Positions 1 through 9,055 of a stretch of 64,000 nt of DNA are shown in pieces (the stretch's first letter is position 1; every line of letters starts with the position of its first letter). Under the pieces are notes generated by a model, which did no database searches, was not told where the DNA came from, and worked only from the letters and a program-made list of their open reading frames with translations. The position numbers and the translations under genes are program-made. Source of the DNA: Meconema thalassinum (Eukaryota; Arthropoda; Insecta; Orthoptera; Tettigoniidae); NCBI GenBank assembly GCA_946902985.2, contig OX336392.1, positions 23,256,982 to 23,320,981 on the forward strand. The letters run 5' to 3'.

Positions 1-545
1 CGCTGCGGCGCCACTCTGATCGGTTGGATGCGATAGCCTCCCAGTTACCTGTATCAATTTGACATTTCTTCTTTTAGGTCTTCAGAACATCTTTATAGAG
101 TTTCTGTTGCCCACCCTGCTTTCCCTGACAGACATTCAGCTGGCAACTACATGTCCTGTCCATCGAAGTTGGTGTTTTATTATGAGAGCCTCTATACTAA
201 TAGTGTTAGCTTCCTCTAATACACTTGTATTAGTGCGCCGGTCCTGCCATTTAATACCCAGAATTCTCCTAAGGCATTGTTGATGGTATTTTTCTAGAGA
301 TAAGAGGTGCCTTCTGTAAGTAACCCAGGTTTCAAAGCCATAAAGCAGAGTGGGAACTACAACAACTTGATACACCTATAAGTTTGTTAAAATGATTGTC
401 AAACACCCGAACGAGCATACGACCAAAGGCTGCGCGTCAATGTTCACATTTGTTAATAGGTGACTACCCAAATAAGGAAAATTATCTATATTCTTTAGTT
501 TATGCCCATCAATCATGATAGCAGGAGCAGTAGTCATGTCATGTA
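1..545 (-). pseudogene. LINE (non-LTR retrotransposon) ORF2 C-terminal relic
   Basis: On the minus strand, 375 to 136 reads as the conserved post-reverse-transcriptase segment of a LINE ORF2, with VVVPTLLYGFETWVTYRRH, LRRILGIKWQDR and LRWTGHV motifs. Similarity continues in other frames on both sides. About 545-430 gives an IDGHKLKNIDNFPYLGSHL-like segment, the element's usual 'xYLGS' motif. 135-1 gives a basic tail with GGQQKLYKDVLK and a W..IASNRSEWR-like end. A TAG lies directly upstream of the 375 frame and several shifts or stops break the coding, so this is dead. The reverse-transcriptase catalytic core is absent. Clade assignment (CR1/Jockey/RTE-like) is not possible from so short a piece. 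Confidence 0.85.
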
Positions 546-971
546 ACTAATGAAGATATACAGACACTACCAAAACACAGGTTGTCATAGATATTTACAC
601 CAGACTACATGGGACTGATGACCACGATGTCATAGGCTCCTAAAATTAAGCAACAACATTTAGTTCTGTGATGAACCAACTTAGCCTATTTTAATGAACC
701 TTCTCATCTCACGACTCTCCCTTAGCTTCAGCATGTCAACAATAACACACTTCAACAACTCGGTATCCAAATATCGTAATCTTTTTGTCATGACAACGTC
801 AAATGAATTGTTGGAACACAGTGACAATCGTAAGAAAGTGTTACAATGAAAGGTGATAATATCGTTTTATCTCTCTTCTGCTGCAACTTTCTCTCTCCCT
901 CTTCTGTTCTTGAGCTCGAGTGTCGTTACTGTCGTTTTTGGATTTCATGGGAGAACCTCTGAATGGATTTT
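546..971. other. Non-coding stretch; end is flank of an older repeat
   Basis: I see no gene. The last 50 bases (about 925-971) align with 60520-60580: both have a TTTTTGGAT core, then a GAATGGATTTTGA / AATAGATTTTGAA block. The matching continuation of that older repeat is found on the far side of the giant foldback element, from 46240. Confidence 0.55.
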
Positions 972-977
972 GATGCG
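972..977. repeat. Target-site duplication GATGCG, left copy of foldback element
   Basis: GATGCG directly precedes the AGTAGTGG terminus. The second copy is at 46240-46245, directly after the mirrored terminus. Confidence 0.8.
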
Positions 978-1369
978 AGTAGTGGTTTTTGAGGGGTTCT
1001 GGCACCACCTCCACCTCCCCACCTCACAAGATGGCGGCAGCCCGATAACTCCCGAACCCGTGGACGGATTTTGACAAATGAGGTGTCATTGAACTCGGGC
1101 TAACACCCCCTTTCCATTGGACAACATATTTCAACCCCAAAAATAATACATACCCCTACTAGAGGGTGAAATTGTATTTTTTTAGAGAATCTCTGTTACC
1201 AATTGCAACATGTGAGAGTTTGAATGCCGATATGGATTTAAACGTTGTTCCACATAAAGTGCATATGTTTGGTGGAAAGCCACTATGAATTAGCATGCCC
1301 ACTCATGGCTTTTGTAAGAGGGTGGGGGAGCGGATCCCTGTGGATGGGTTATTGTTGACGGGTCATTGT

Positions 1370-1560
1370 TGGCGGGGTCATTGTTGTCGAGTCCTTGTGG
1401 ACGAGTCCTTGTGGACAAGTCCTTGTGGACAGGTCATTGTTGACAGGTCATTGTGGACGAGTCTGTGTGGACGAGTCCTTGTAGACAAGTCCTTGTGGAC
1501 GAGTCCTTGTCCCTTTGGACTGATCCCTTTGGACCGGTCCCTTTGGCCTGGTTCCTACGG
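1370..1560 (+). repeat. Minisatellite, GTCCTTGTGGACGA-type units (left arm)
   Basis: Roughly ten degenerate copies of a 12-18 bp unit around GTCCTTGTGGAC / GGTCATTGTTGAC. It grades into CCCTTTGGACCGGT units before 1565. The repeat makes long but meaningless open frames. The right arm has a slightly longer version at 45640-45870. Confidence 0.75.
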
Positions 1561-1599
1561 ACTAGCTCATGAATTTATTTAAATTATGTCAAAGGGCCT

Positions 1600-2379
1600 A
1601 ACTACATTTGTGTGTGTTGAACTGACGTTGTTCACCACTACTATAATGGGATAACGATATGAAAGGAAAGTGACGAAATACATGTGAACACGTGTGAGAT
1701 GACCTTATTACCGTCCTCCTTGTGAAACAAGTCACATCCTGTTTTGGTTCATACGTGAGAAAATGCAAGTTCATGTGTTATATGACCTAACACACAAGTG
1801 TACACATGTGCACGTGCACGATAAGAGCTAACAAGTCACAACCTGTTTTGACAGTGGTGGGAATAAGGCTAGAGACATGTACGAGTAGTCAAATTACACC
1901 GGCAGACAACCCCTTTCCTATGGATAACTTATTTCCACTCTAAAATAAAATCTACCCCTACTAGAGGGTGAAATAATATTTTTTTGGTAAAAGTCGCTTT
2001 CCATGTGCAACATGTGGGAGTTTGTACGCCAATATGAAATTAAACTCGTTCCACATAAAGTGCATGCATACAACTGAATGCCGCTATGATTTATCATTTT
2101 TGTTTTTTGTTTTACAAATGCGCAATTGTTTTTTTTTGTAAGAGGGCGGGCTTTTTGAATAATGATTTATAGATACGTTTTTTTACAAATTAACCAAAGA
2201 TCCAAAAACTAATAGGTCATCGGCTTTTTAATATCTTATGAACTAAGAAAACTAGGGACTTGTATGAGGGGTCGTTGGACTTGGGGTGACGCCCTGTTTT
2301 TGAATGTATTATTCATTTTTTGTCAAAAGGGCCTAACTGCACTTTCGTTAATATCTCGCTAACTAATAATCACAGAGGG
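1600..2379. other. Non-coding arm sequence
   Basis: No gene seen. Contains a second version of the CACCCTCTAGTAGGGGTA / TCCACATAAAGTGCAT text also present at 1140-1265, so this part of the arm is an old internal duplication of about 850 bp spacing. Confidence 0.5.
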
Positions 2380-2880
2380 TCAAGTGAGGTGTCATAGAAC
2401 TTAAAATGGCCAACCCCTCGCCATGACCAATGAATTTACCCCAAAATAAAACAGCAAGGTCATTAACCTAAGATTTTATCAACTAATAATCGGAGAGGGA
2501 CAAGTAAGGTGTCACAAGACTCAGGATGGCCAACCCTTTTCCATGACCAACGAATTTACCCAAAATACCCAAAACAGCAAGGTCATTGACCTAAGATTTT
2601 ATAAACTTATCAGTAGAGAGGGTCAAGTGAGCTGTCATAGGACTACGAATGGTTAACCCTTTCCCATGACCAATGAATTTACCCCAAAAATCCAAAACAG
2701 CAAGGTCATTGACCTGAGATTTTATAAACTAATAATCGGATATCAACATGTGAGGTGTCATAGGACTTAGAATGGTCAACCCTTTCCCATGGCTAATGAA
2801 TTTACCCAAAAATACCCTATACATTAAGGTCATCGACCTGAGATTTTATAAACTAATAATCGGATATGGACATGTGAAAT
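2380..2880 (+). repeat. About 122-bp tandem repeat, four to five copies (left arm)
   Basis: Units share AAGGTCATTGACCTGAGATT, TATAAACTAATAATCGGA, GTGAGGTGTCATAGGACT and CATGACCAATGAATTTACC. Successive CCATGACCAA blocks lie about 122-124 bp apart. Mirrored at 44330-44830. Confidence 0.8.
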
Positions 2881-3463
2881 GTTTACAGTGAGTGATGAAA
2901 CATAGCTAGGTAGTGATAGAATTATTATAGGCTACAAGTATGGTGACTGACAAATCTTTCACCATTGGAACTTGTTTTCAGATCAAACTGCAGTACAGAG
3001 AGAGCATAGGTTGTAGGTATGGGATAATAAATGACAAATGGTGTATACAAAATCTGATTTATCGATTCAAGAAATAAGAGTAGACAATCTTTAATTGATT
3101 GGTTAAAGAGGATAGCTAAAATCCAAAATGGTGACTATATCGAACTAAACTGATCTAAGCTGAATCAAACTCAACTAAACCGAACTAAACCGAAGCAAAC
3201 TTAATCAAAAACAAGTCAATGGTTTAAGTGTAAAACTTGTGGGTGAATGTGGTCATTGGTAATGTCAGAAAGGGAAGGGATAACGCTCTACCTATAGAGG
3301 GTAGGTAAAGCTAGTGCATGATGCTAATGCACACACACAAGTACATGAAACACACACAACTAACCTATACTGTTTTTATAGGTTGACTGTTAAAACTTGC
3401 TCAGTGGTTACTGGGACAAGATGGTCGCTACACACAACAAGCGTTAAATACTTGAGGCTAATA

Positions 3464-3468
<5 letters not shown>

Positions 3469-3500
<32 letters not shown>
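3469..3500 (+). repeat. (CA)n microsatellite, left arm
   Basis: Uninterrupted CA dinucleotides. The mirror (TG)n is at 43706-43735 with a slightly different length. Confidence 0.9.
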
Positions 3501-3502
<2 letters not shown>

Positions 3503-3710
3503 TTCTAAACTAAACTGTCTTGCTGACAGTGCTCACACTGTAGGCAGATGACAGAAATGCTTGGCTAACAGAAATACAATCATTTCCGGTTGTCTAATGT
3601 TACCAGCTAACCATTTTGTGCTGCAGTGGCGAGCACATGTACCACTTACACTAGAGATTTTAACTCGATTTCAAGCTCTAAGTCCTAGAACGAATTAATC
3701 TAAGAAAAAA

Positions 3711-3785
3711 GGGCATGGTGGCGCAGTGGTTAAGCTGTTAGCCTTTCACTAAAGTGGACTAGGGTTTGATTTCAGGTCAATACAC
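3711..3785 (+). repeat. tRNA-Glu-like SINE head, left arm
   Basis: GGGCATGGTGGCGCAGTGG supplies an A-box-like start, CCTTTCAC resembles the Glu(UUC) anticodon loop, and GGGTTTGATTTCAGG is a decayed B-box. The acceptor ends do not pair, so this is a SINE-type or pseudo-tRNA rather than a gene. It resembles the better preserved SINE at 52430. Confidence 0.5.
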
Positions 3786-5348
3786 ATGTCATAAACATAT
3801 AAAAAGCAGAGATAATGTTTTAAACCGATTACACTCATCTCTTTTCAAATTATTACTTGGATTGCAAATACAAAGGTGGACTGGGTGTGATATACAGTTA
3901 ATGCTGCCTATCGCACACTAGCTGTAAGGAAGCCATATGTAGAGCTATATGTAGAGAACTACCTAGCGATTTCATGAACTGGTATAGCTATGTCGCATAA
4001 ACGGTGCAGGATACAATCCAGCAACTATAATTCGTATCTTGTGGAACAGAGAAAATGCACTTTTGCCTTGATGGATAACAAATGTGTGCAGACGAATGAC
4101 CAACTGTACGCATTAGCCTAGCAAGGGGTTATAACCACGAGGAGGAGGTGTGATTTCTATATTTTATTGTTTAGAGACATGGCTTTTGTAACCAGTAGAT
4201 TTAATTGATTCAGTATTTTGTAAATATTTATTTTTGTAATTGTAAATAGTTATTTTTTTTGTAAATAGTGGAAACCATTTATTTTTGTAATGGTAAATGT
4301 TAAATGTATAATTAAAGTTCTTTGGGATGAGTGTGCATGTCAATGAAGTTTTTAGGGATAAATAGAGTGGTTGTGTGTTTGTTCTCAAAGACAGGCAAGG
4401 TTGTGTGGATGTATGACTACACAGAAAGAGAGAGAGAGAGAGAGAGAGTGTAGAAACAGCCTTACCTGCAATAGTAATAGTAGACCTCTATGTTTTGCAT
4501 ACACATAGACAGACTGTACGATCGCAATGGCCAAGCACTCACTTTAACACCATTTACAAAATCTTAAAATGAAAAAATCAAGTTTCGCAAATATGAACTT
4601 TTGATATAAACAAAATAAAAATAAAATGTGTAAACAACAAATTGGAAAATCCATGTTTCCATATCATGAAATTCAAAAACTTTAAACTGACATTTAAAAG
4701 AAATGCAAATGGAAAATCGACAAATTGTAATGTGTGAAATGTGAAAATGAACAAATGGCTATCATTATTTTAAAAAAATAAAAAAATGGTGTTGTATGGT
4801 TGAGGTGTGAATCAAACCCTACATATTTTGGACCACCCGAGACTGAGTATACTTGTTTTAGTCCTCATACCAATTTTAAAATTTTGTGTTAAAGCTAGGA
4901 ATTGAACCTGAGAGCTTGTAGGGGGAGACAAAGGTTAGAATATGTTAAACAGATAGCCTTGAATGGAGAATGTGGTAGCTATATATAGATGAAACGATTA
5001 GCTCGGGACAGATAGGTACTGAGATCTGCATCAAACCAGTCAAAGGACTAAAGACTCAAACAACAACATGTACGTTCACCAAAATAATGTTGTGTAACGG
5101 TAAATGTTAGTCAACGAACAGTAATGCATTACTAAAACCCATGACACGATACCTAAGAGCTTTTCTAAAATGATTTTAAAATGCCTTTAACCCTATATTG
5201 AACACCCAGTTCACAAGACTCATAACTGCAATGTTATGGTAAAACAAAACAAAATCTATATTTCAAAACAAACAAGTGGTTTAGTCAATGTATACTGGAA
5301 AAAGTTTTGTAAACACTCAAGTCCTCAAGACCGATTAAATTAGTAACT
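3786..5348. other. AT-rich non-coding arm sequence with (GA)n tract
   Basis: No gene seen. A GA dinucleotide run lies at 4426-4449 (CT at 42755-42776 in the other arm). Open frames here are AT-rich chance frames. Confidence 0.5.
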
Positions 5349-5433
5349 GTCAGGTTGGCCGAGTGGTTAAGGTGTTTGACTTAAGATCAAATTTCTGTAT
5401 AAGGAAGCAAGGGTTCGAATCCCTTACCTGACA
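5349..5433 (+). tRNA. tRNA-Leu(UAA), left-arm copy
   Basis: An 85-nt class II tRNA folds cleanly. The acceptor GTCAGGT pairs with ACCTGAC in all seven positions. The anticodon stem TTTGA/TCAAA encloses the loop CTTAAGA, giving anticodon UAA. A long variable arm of leucine type follows. The T arm is AAGGG-TTCGAAT-CCCTT with perfect pairing. Internal promoter boxes are TGGCCGAGTGG (A) and GGTTCGAATCC (B). No T-run terminator is visible directly downstream and CCA is not encoded, as expected for a nuclear gene. The gene lies inside the arm of the palindromic element and is duplicated in the other arm (41767-41851). Whether it is transcribed cannot be judged here. Confidence 0.9.
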
Positions 5434-5707
5434 TAACTATTGCCTTAACATGGCTTGGCCACACTGTATTATTATGATACTCAGTACACAAACCATAGAT
5501 ATAGTGTATTGTTTAAGGCCACTCTCTTTCTGAACATAGTCAGAGACTGTTGATGGTTAACAATTGTATTAATAGTGGGACATGGGGATAGCAATTAAGA
5601 AAAAACAGCCAATACCCATACAATATTTTTATTCATTTTAGTTTTTTTTACAATAGTTACACACTGAATACAACTTTTTATGTCTTTACCATTGTTTGAT
5701 ATAGATT

Positions 5708-6349
5708 TTAAACACAACGCTTGTTGTAGATCCTTTTACAACTTTCTCCAGGTACTCTTGTTCTTAAAAACTGGGGAAGCCGCAATGGTTTTATAGACAT
5801 TAAACCCTCATTCTCTTCTTTTTCATCATCATCATCATCATTATAAATATTATCTTTATAATTATTATAGTCTTTGTCACCATCATTATCATCATCATCA
5901 TCATCATCCTCAACATCACTAGAACTATCCATTTCCATTTTTTCCTTTTAAAAAGGGATCTCTTGAAGAGTCTGTGTTGCTTTTGATAGTGTTACGGGTT
6001 TATTGAACGTTGACAACTGTCCTAACATGACTTTTTGAGGAGATAAATGTTTTTTCATAAGGAAGTCACTATGTTGAGTAACACTATGTTTTTGTCGGAC
6101 TTGCTTTTTCTTGTTCTTTTGATCATGTTTTGTTAACACTAACGGTGTTTCATTTGGTATACCACATTGATGAGTACCCACACTTAAGACCTCACCATGT
6201 TTACTTTTTAGATGAACTAGACATTTTGTTGTTCTTTGTTTTGAGCACTGCCAAAATATGATGCCATTCGCATTTTCTCGCTTATAGTTATAAGAGTACC
6301 CATGATACAGGGCACGTGGTTTACCTTTATTGGTTATAGTATATTCCAT
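5708..6349 (-). pseudogene. FLYWCH-type zinc-finger gene, left-arm copy, with premature stop
   Basis: This is the mirror copy of the intact gene at 40854-41492. The ATG at 6349 opens the FLYWCH domain (GYSYNYKRENANG, FWQC, KCLVHL, GTHQC). After about 133 codons a TAA replaces the GAA of the other copy, a single G-to-T change just before 5948. The downstream part (acidic Asp tract and C-terminal CKRIYNKRCV) remains open to 5708 in the same frame. The Asp tract is one codon longer than in the right arm and one Asn is Lys. The damage is recent and the other copy is intact, so gene conversion between arms could restore it. Confidence 0.8.
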
Positions 6350-6439
6350 AGTAGCCACTGACTTGTATAGTCGATCCGCCTACTCAAAGGTCTGAACACT
6401 TGTGGTGAAAGAATGATGTTGTGTTGACGTTTTATGCAG

Positions 6440-7080
6440 GATAATGTTGGTGGCATATGTGGGTGGCTTATGTTGATGACATGTGTTGTTGGCTGATTTT
6501 GGTGGCTTATGTTGATGGTTTATGGTGGTGACTTATGTTGATGGCTTATGTTGGTGGCTTATGTTGATGACATATGTTGGTGACTTATGTTGATAGCTTA
6601 TGTTGGTGGCTAATGTTGATGACATATGTTGTTGGCTTATGGTGGTGGCTTATGTTGATGGTATATGTTGCTGTCCTATGTTGATGGTTTATGTTAACGG
6701 CTTAGGTTACTGTCTTAGGTTGATGGCATAAGTTGATGGTTTATGTTGGTGGCTTATGGTGGTGGCTTATGCTGGTGGCTTATGCTGGTGGCTTATGGTG
6801 GTGGTTTATGGTGGTGGCTTATGTTGATGACATATGTTGGTGACTTATGTTGGTGGCTTATGTTGGTGGCTTATGGTGGTGGCTTATGGTGGGGGCTTAT
6901 GGTGATGGGTTATGGTGGTGGTTTATGGTGGCTTATAGTGGTGGCTTGTGGTGGCTTATGATGGTGGCTTATGGTGGCTTATGGTGGTGACTTATAGTGG
7001 TGGCCTATGTTGGTGGCTTATTTTTGGTGGTTTACGTTAATACCTTATTTGTAATGGCTTATTTGACAAGTTATTGTTGT
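6440..7080 (+). repeat. GGTGGCTTATGTT/GATG minisatellite, left arm
   Basis: About fifty degenerate copies of a 12-bp GGTGGCTTATGT / GATGGCTTATGT unit. It yields artificial open frames rich in Gly, Leu and Trp. Mirrored at 40170-40770. It lies just upstream of the FLYWCH start codon, about 90 bp away, so it may sit in that gene's promoter region. Confidence 0.85.
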
Positions 7081-7289
7081 CAATGTATTTAGAGGATTTT
7101 TCTCTTGGTTTTGGAAAGTATCTCAACCCTTTTTTTATGGTAGCATAATGCTTACCGCCATGTTTGTAAGCAACAACAACACACTAAAATTCCAAGAATC
7201 CAAAGTACTCTAAGGTTAATGATTGTCTCTCAACTCCATTCAACGTCTAGTCAAAAACATTATATATTTTTCACATTTTACAAAAAAGG

Positions 7290-7960
7290 TAAATTGGGAA
7301 AGTAAGCTATATGTTTAAACTAAAAATCATATCAAATCATATGCTAACTCCAACACCTACGTCTATCCCACTCTCAGTCAAAAAAAAAAAAATAATATTC
7401 TTCAAATTTTTCCAAAACAGTATTTGGAAAGTAGGCCATATTTTGAAAACTAATCATCCTATAAAGTCATATATATATATATATATATATACTCAAACCA
7501 ATGGCTTTTATATCCTTAATCTTAAGAACAAAATATGGAATTTTTGACATTTTTTCCAAAAAGTTCATTTTAAAACGGGGCTATATTTTGGAAACTAGGA
7601 ATTTTACAAGAAAGTTTGTTTAACGTAAATGGCAGGTATTTACCCCCATTACCCGCAAACCAAGTCCCAGGTCTCTGGGAAAAAATCCAAAAAAAAAGTT
7701 CAATTTGGAAAGTAGGCGATATTTTGAAAACTAATCATCCTAAAAAGTCATATATAGACTCAAACCAATGGCTTTTATGTCCTTAATTGGTAGAACAAAA
7801 CTTAACATTTTTTCAGTTTTTCCAAAAAAGTCCAATTTTCAAAATGGTCTATATTTTGGGAACTAAGAATTTTACAAAAAAGTTTGTTTAACGAAAATGA
7901 AAGGTCTTTACCCCCCTCTACCCAAAACATAAATTTCAGGTCCCTAGGACAAAAACTGTG
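7290..7960 (+). repeat. AT-rich block duplicated in tandem at about 280 bp
   Basis: TTTTGAAAACTAATCATCCT followed by AAAGTCATATATA, CTCAAACCAATGGCTTTTAT and a TTTACAAGAAAGTTTGTTTAACG block occurs at 7440-7700 and again at 7722-7940. An (AT)n tract at 7469-7491 is the left-arm match of the site where Gypsy A entered the right arm. Confidence 0.7.
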
Positions 7961-8040
7961 CAGTATATTTTTTTTTTTGGGAGGGGGTCTATATTCACTT
8001 TACCTCCCCACCTCACAAGATGGCGGCCATAGCTTAACTT

Positions 8041-8140
8041 AACCTAGCCTAACCTAACCTGACCTACGAGGTGTGATCAAAAAGTTCCAAAAATGTGGCT
8101 GCAACTTAACCAAACCTAGCCTAGCCTAACCTAACCTCCC
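8041..8140 (+). repeat. CCTAA-rich patches around a mariner-end-like sequence
   Basis: AACCTAGCCTAACCTAACCT precedes TACGAGGTGTGATCAAAAAG, and more AACCTAACCT follows. The mirror is at 8399-8500. The TACGAGGTGTGATCAAAAAG text resembles the terminal repeats of Tc1/mariner elements. The CCTAA-like text resembles the arthropod telomere unit but is degenerate. Confidence 0.4.
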
Positions 8141-8243
8141 TGTTGACTAGCCCCCTTTGGACGGGTCCTTTTTGAAGGGAGTCATTTTTTTACGTGTCCC
8201 GGAGGACGGGTCCTTGTTGACGGATCCCTGTGGCGGGTCCCCT

Positions 8244-8293
8244 TTGACATAATTTGGATAAAATGCAAGGCCAGTCCATAGGGATCAGTCCAA
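8244..8293. other. Loop at the centre of the giant palindrome
   Basis: The two arms stop matching between GGGTCC (ending about 8243) and GGACCC (starting about 8294). The loop text CTTTGACATAATTT...CAGTCCATAGGGATCAGTCC resembles the outer-arm region at 45609-45690, so the centre carries an extra single copy of an end-proximal motif. Confidence 0.65.
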
Positions 8294-9055
8294 AGGACCC
8301 GCCACAGGGACCCGTCAACAATGACCCGTCCTCCGGGACACGTAAAAACAAAGACTCCCTTCAAAAAGGACACGTCCAAAGGGGGCGAGTCAACAGGGAG
8401 GTTAGGTTAGGCTAGGCTAGGTTTGGTTAAGTTGCAGCCACATTTTTGGAACTTTTTGATCACACCTCGTAGGTCAGGTTAGGTTAGGCTAGGTTAAGTT
8501 AAGCTATGGCCGCCATCTTGTGAGGTGGGGAGGTAAAGTGAATATAGACCCCCTCCCAAAAAAAATAATATATACTGCACAGTTTTTGTCCTAGGGACCT
8601 GAAATTTATGTTTTGGGTAGAGGGGGGTAAAGACCTTTCATTTTCGTTAAACAAACTTTTTTGTAAAATTCTTAGTTCCCAAAATATAGACAATTTTGAA
8701 AATTGGACTTTTTTGGAAAAACTGAAAAAATGTTAAGTTTTGTTCTACCAATTAAGGACATAAAAGCCATTGGTTTGAGTCTATATATGACTTTTTAGGA
8801 TGATTAGTTTTCAAAATATCGCCTACCTTCCAAATTGAACCTTTTTATGGATTTTTCCCCAGAGACCTGGGACTTGGTTTGCGGGTAGTGGGGGTAAATA
8901 CCTGCCATTTACGTTAAACAAACTTTCTTGTAAAATTCCTAGTTTCCAAAATATAGCCCCGTTTTAAAATGAACATTTTTGGAAAAAATGTCAAAAATTC
9001 CATATTTTGTTCTTAAGATTAAGGATATAAAAGCCATTGGTTTGAGTATATATAT
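8294..9055 (-). repeat. Right arm of the giant inverted repeat, inner piece
   Basis: Reverse complement of about 7490-8243. It ends in an AT dinucleotide tract at 9047-9055 where Gypsy A is inserted. The arm resumes at 39742. Confidence 0.85.

Larger units (their letters stand above)
978..8243 (+). repeat. Left arm of the giant inverted repeat
   Basis: Mirrors 46239-39742 continued into 9055-8294. In order the arm holds a GGACGAGTCCTTGT minisatellite, a 122-bp tandem array, a CA tract, a tRNA-Glu-like SINE head, a tRNA-Leu gene, a FLYWCH pseudogene (minus strand), a GGTGGCTTATGTT minisatellite, an AT tract and an AT-rich duplicated block. The text CCTCCCCACCTCACAAGATG occurs near both the outer (about 1015) and inner (about 8003) end, in the same direction. 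Confidence 0.85.

Noticed and set aside
1295..1582. 95-residue open frame (and mirror frames at 45622-45923)
   Set aside because: Produced by the GTCCTTGTGGAC minisatellite.
3711..3785. A functional tRNA-Glu gene
   Set aside because: Acceptor ends do not pair and the B box is decayed. Better explained as a SINE head.
6743..6961. Gly/Leu/Trp-rich open frames (also 40223-40468)
   Set aside because: Direct translation of the GGTGGCTTATGTT minisatellite. No start context or conservation.
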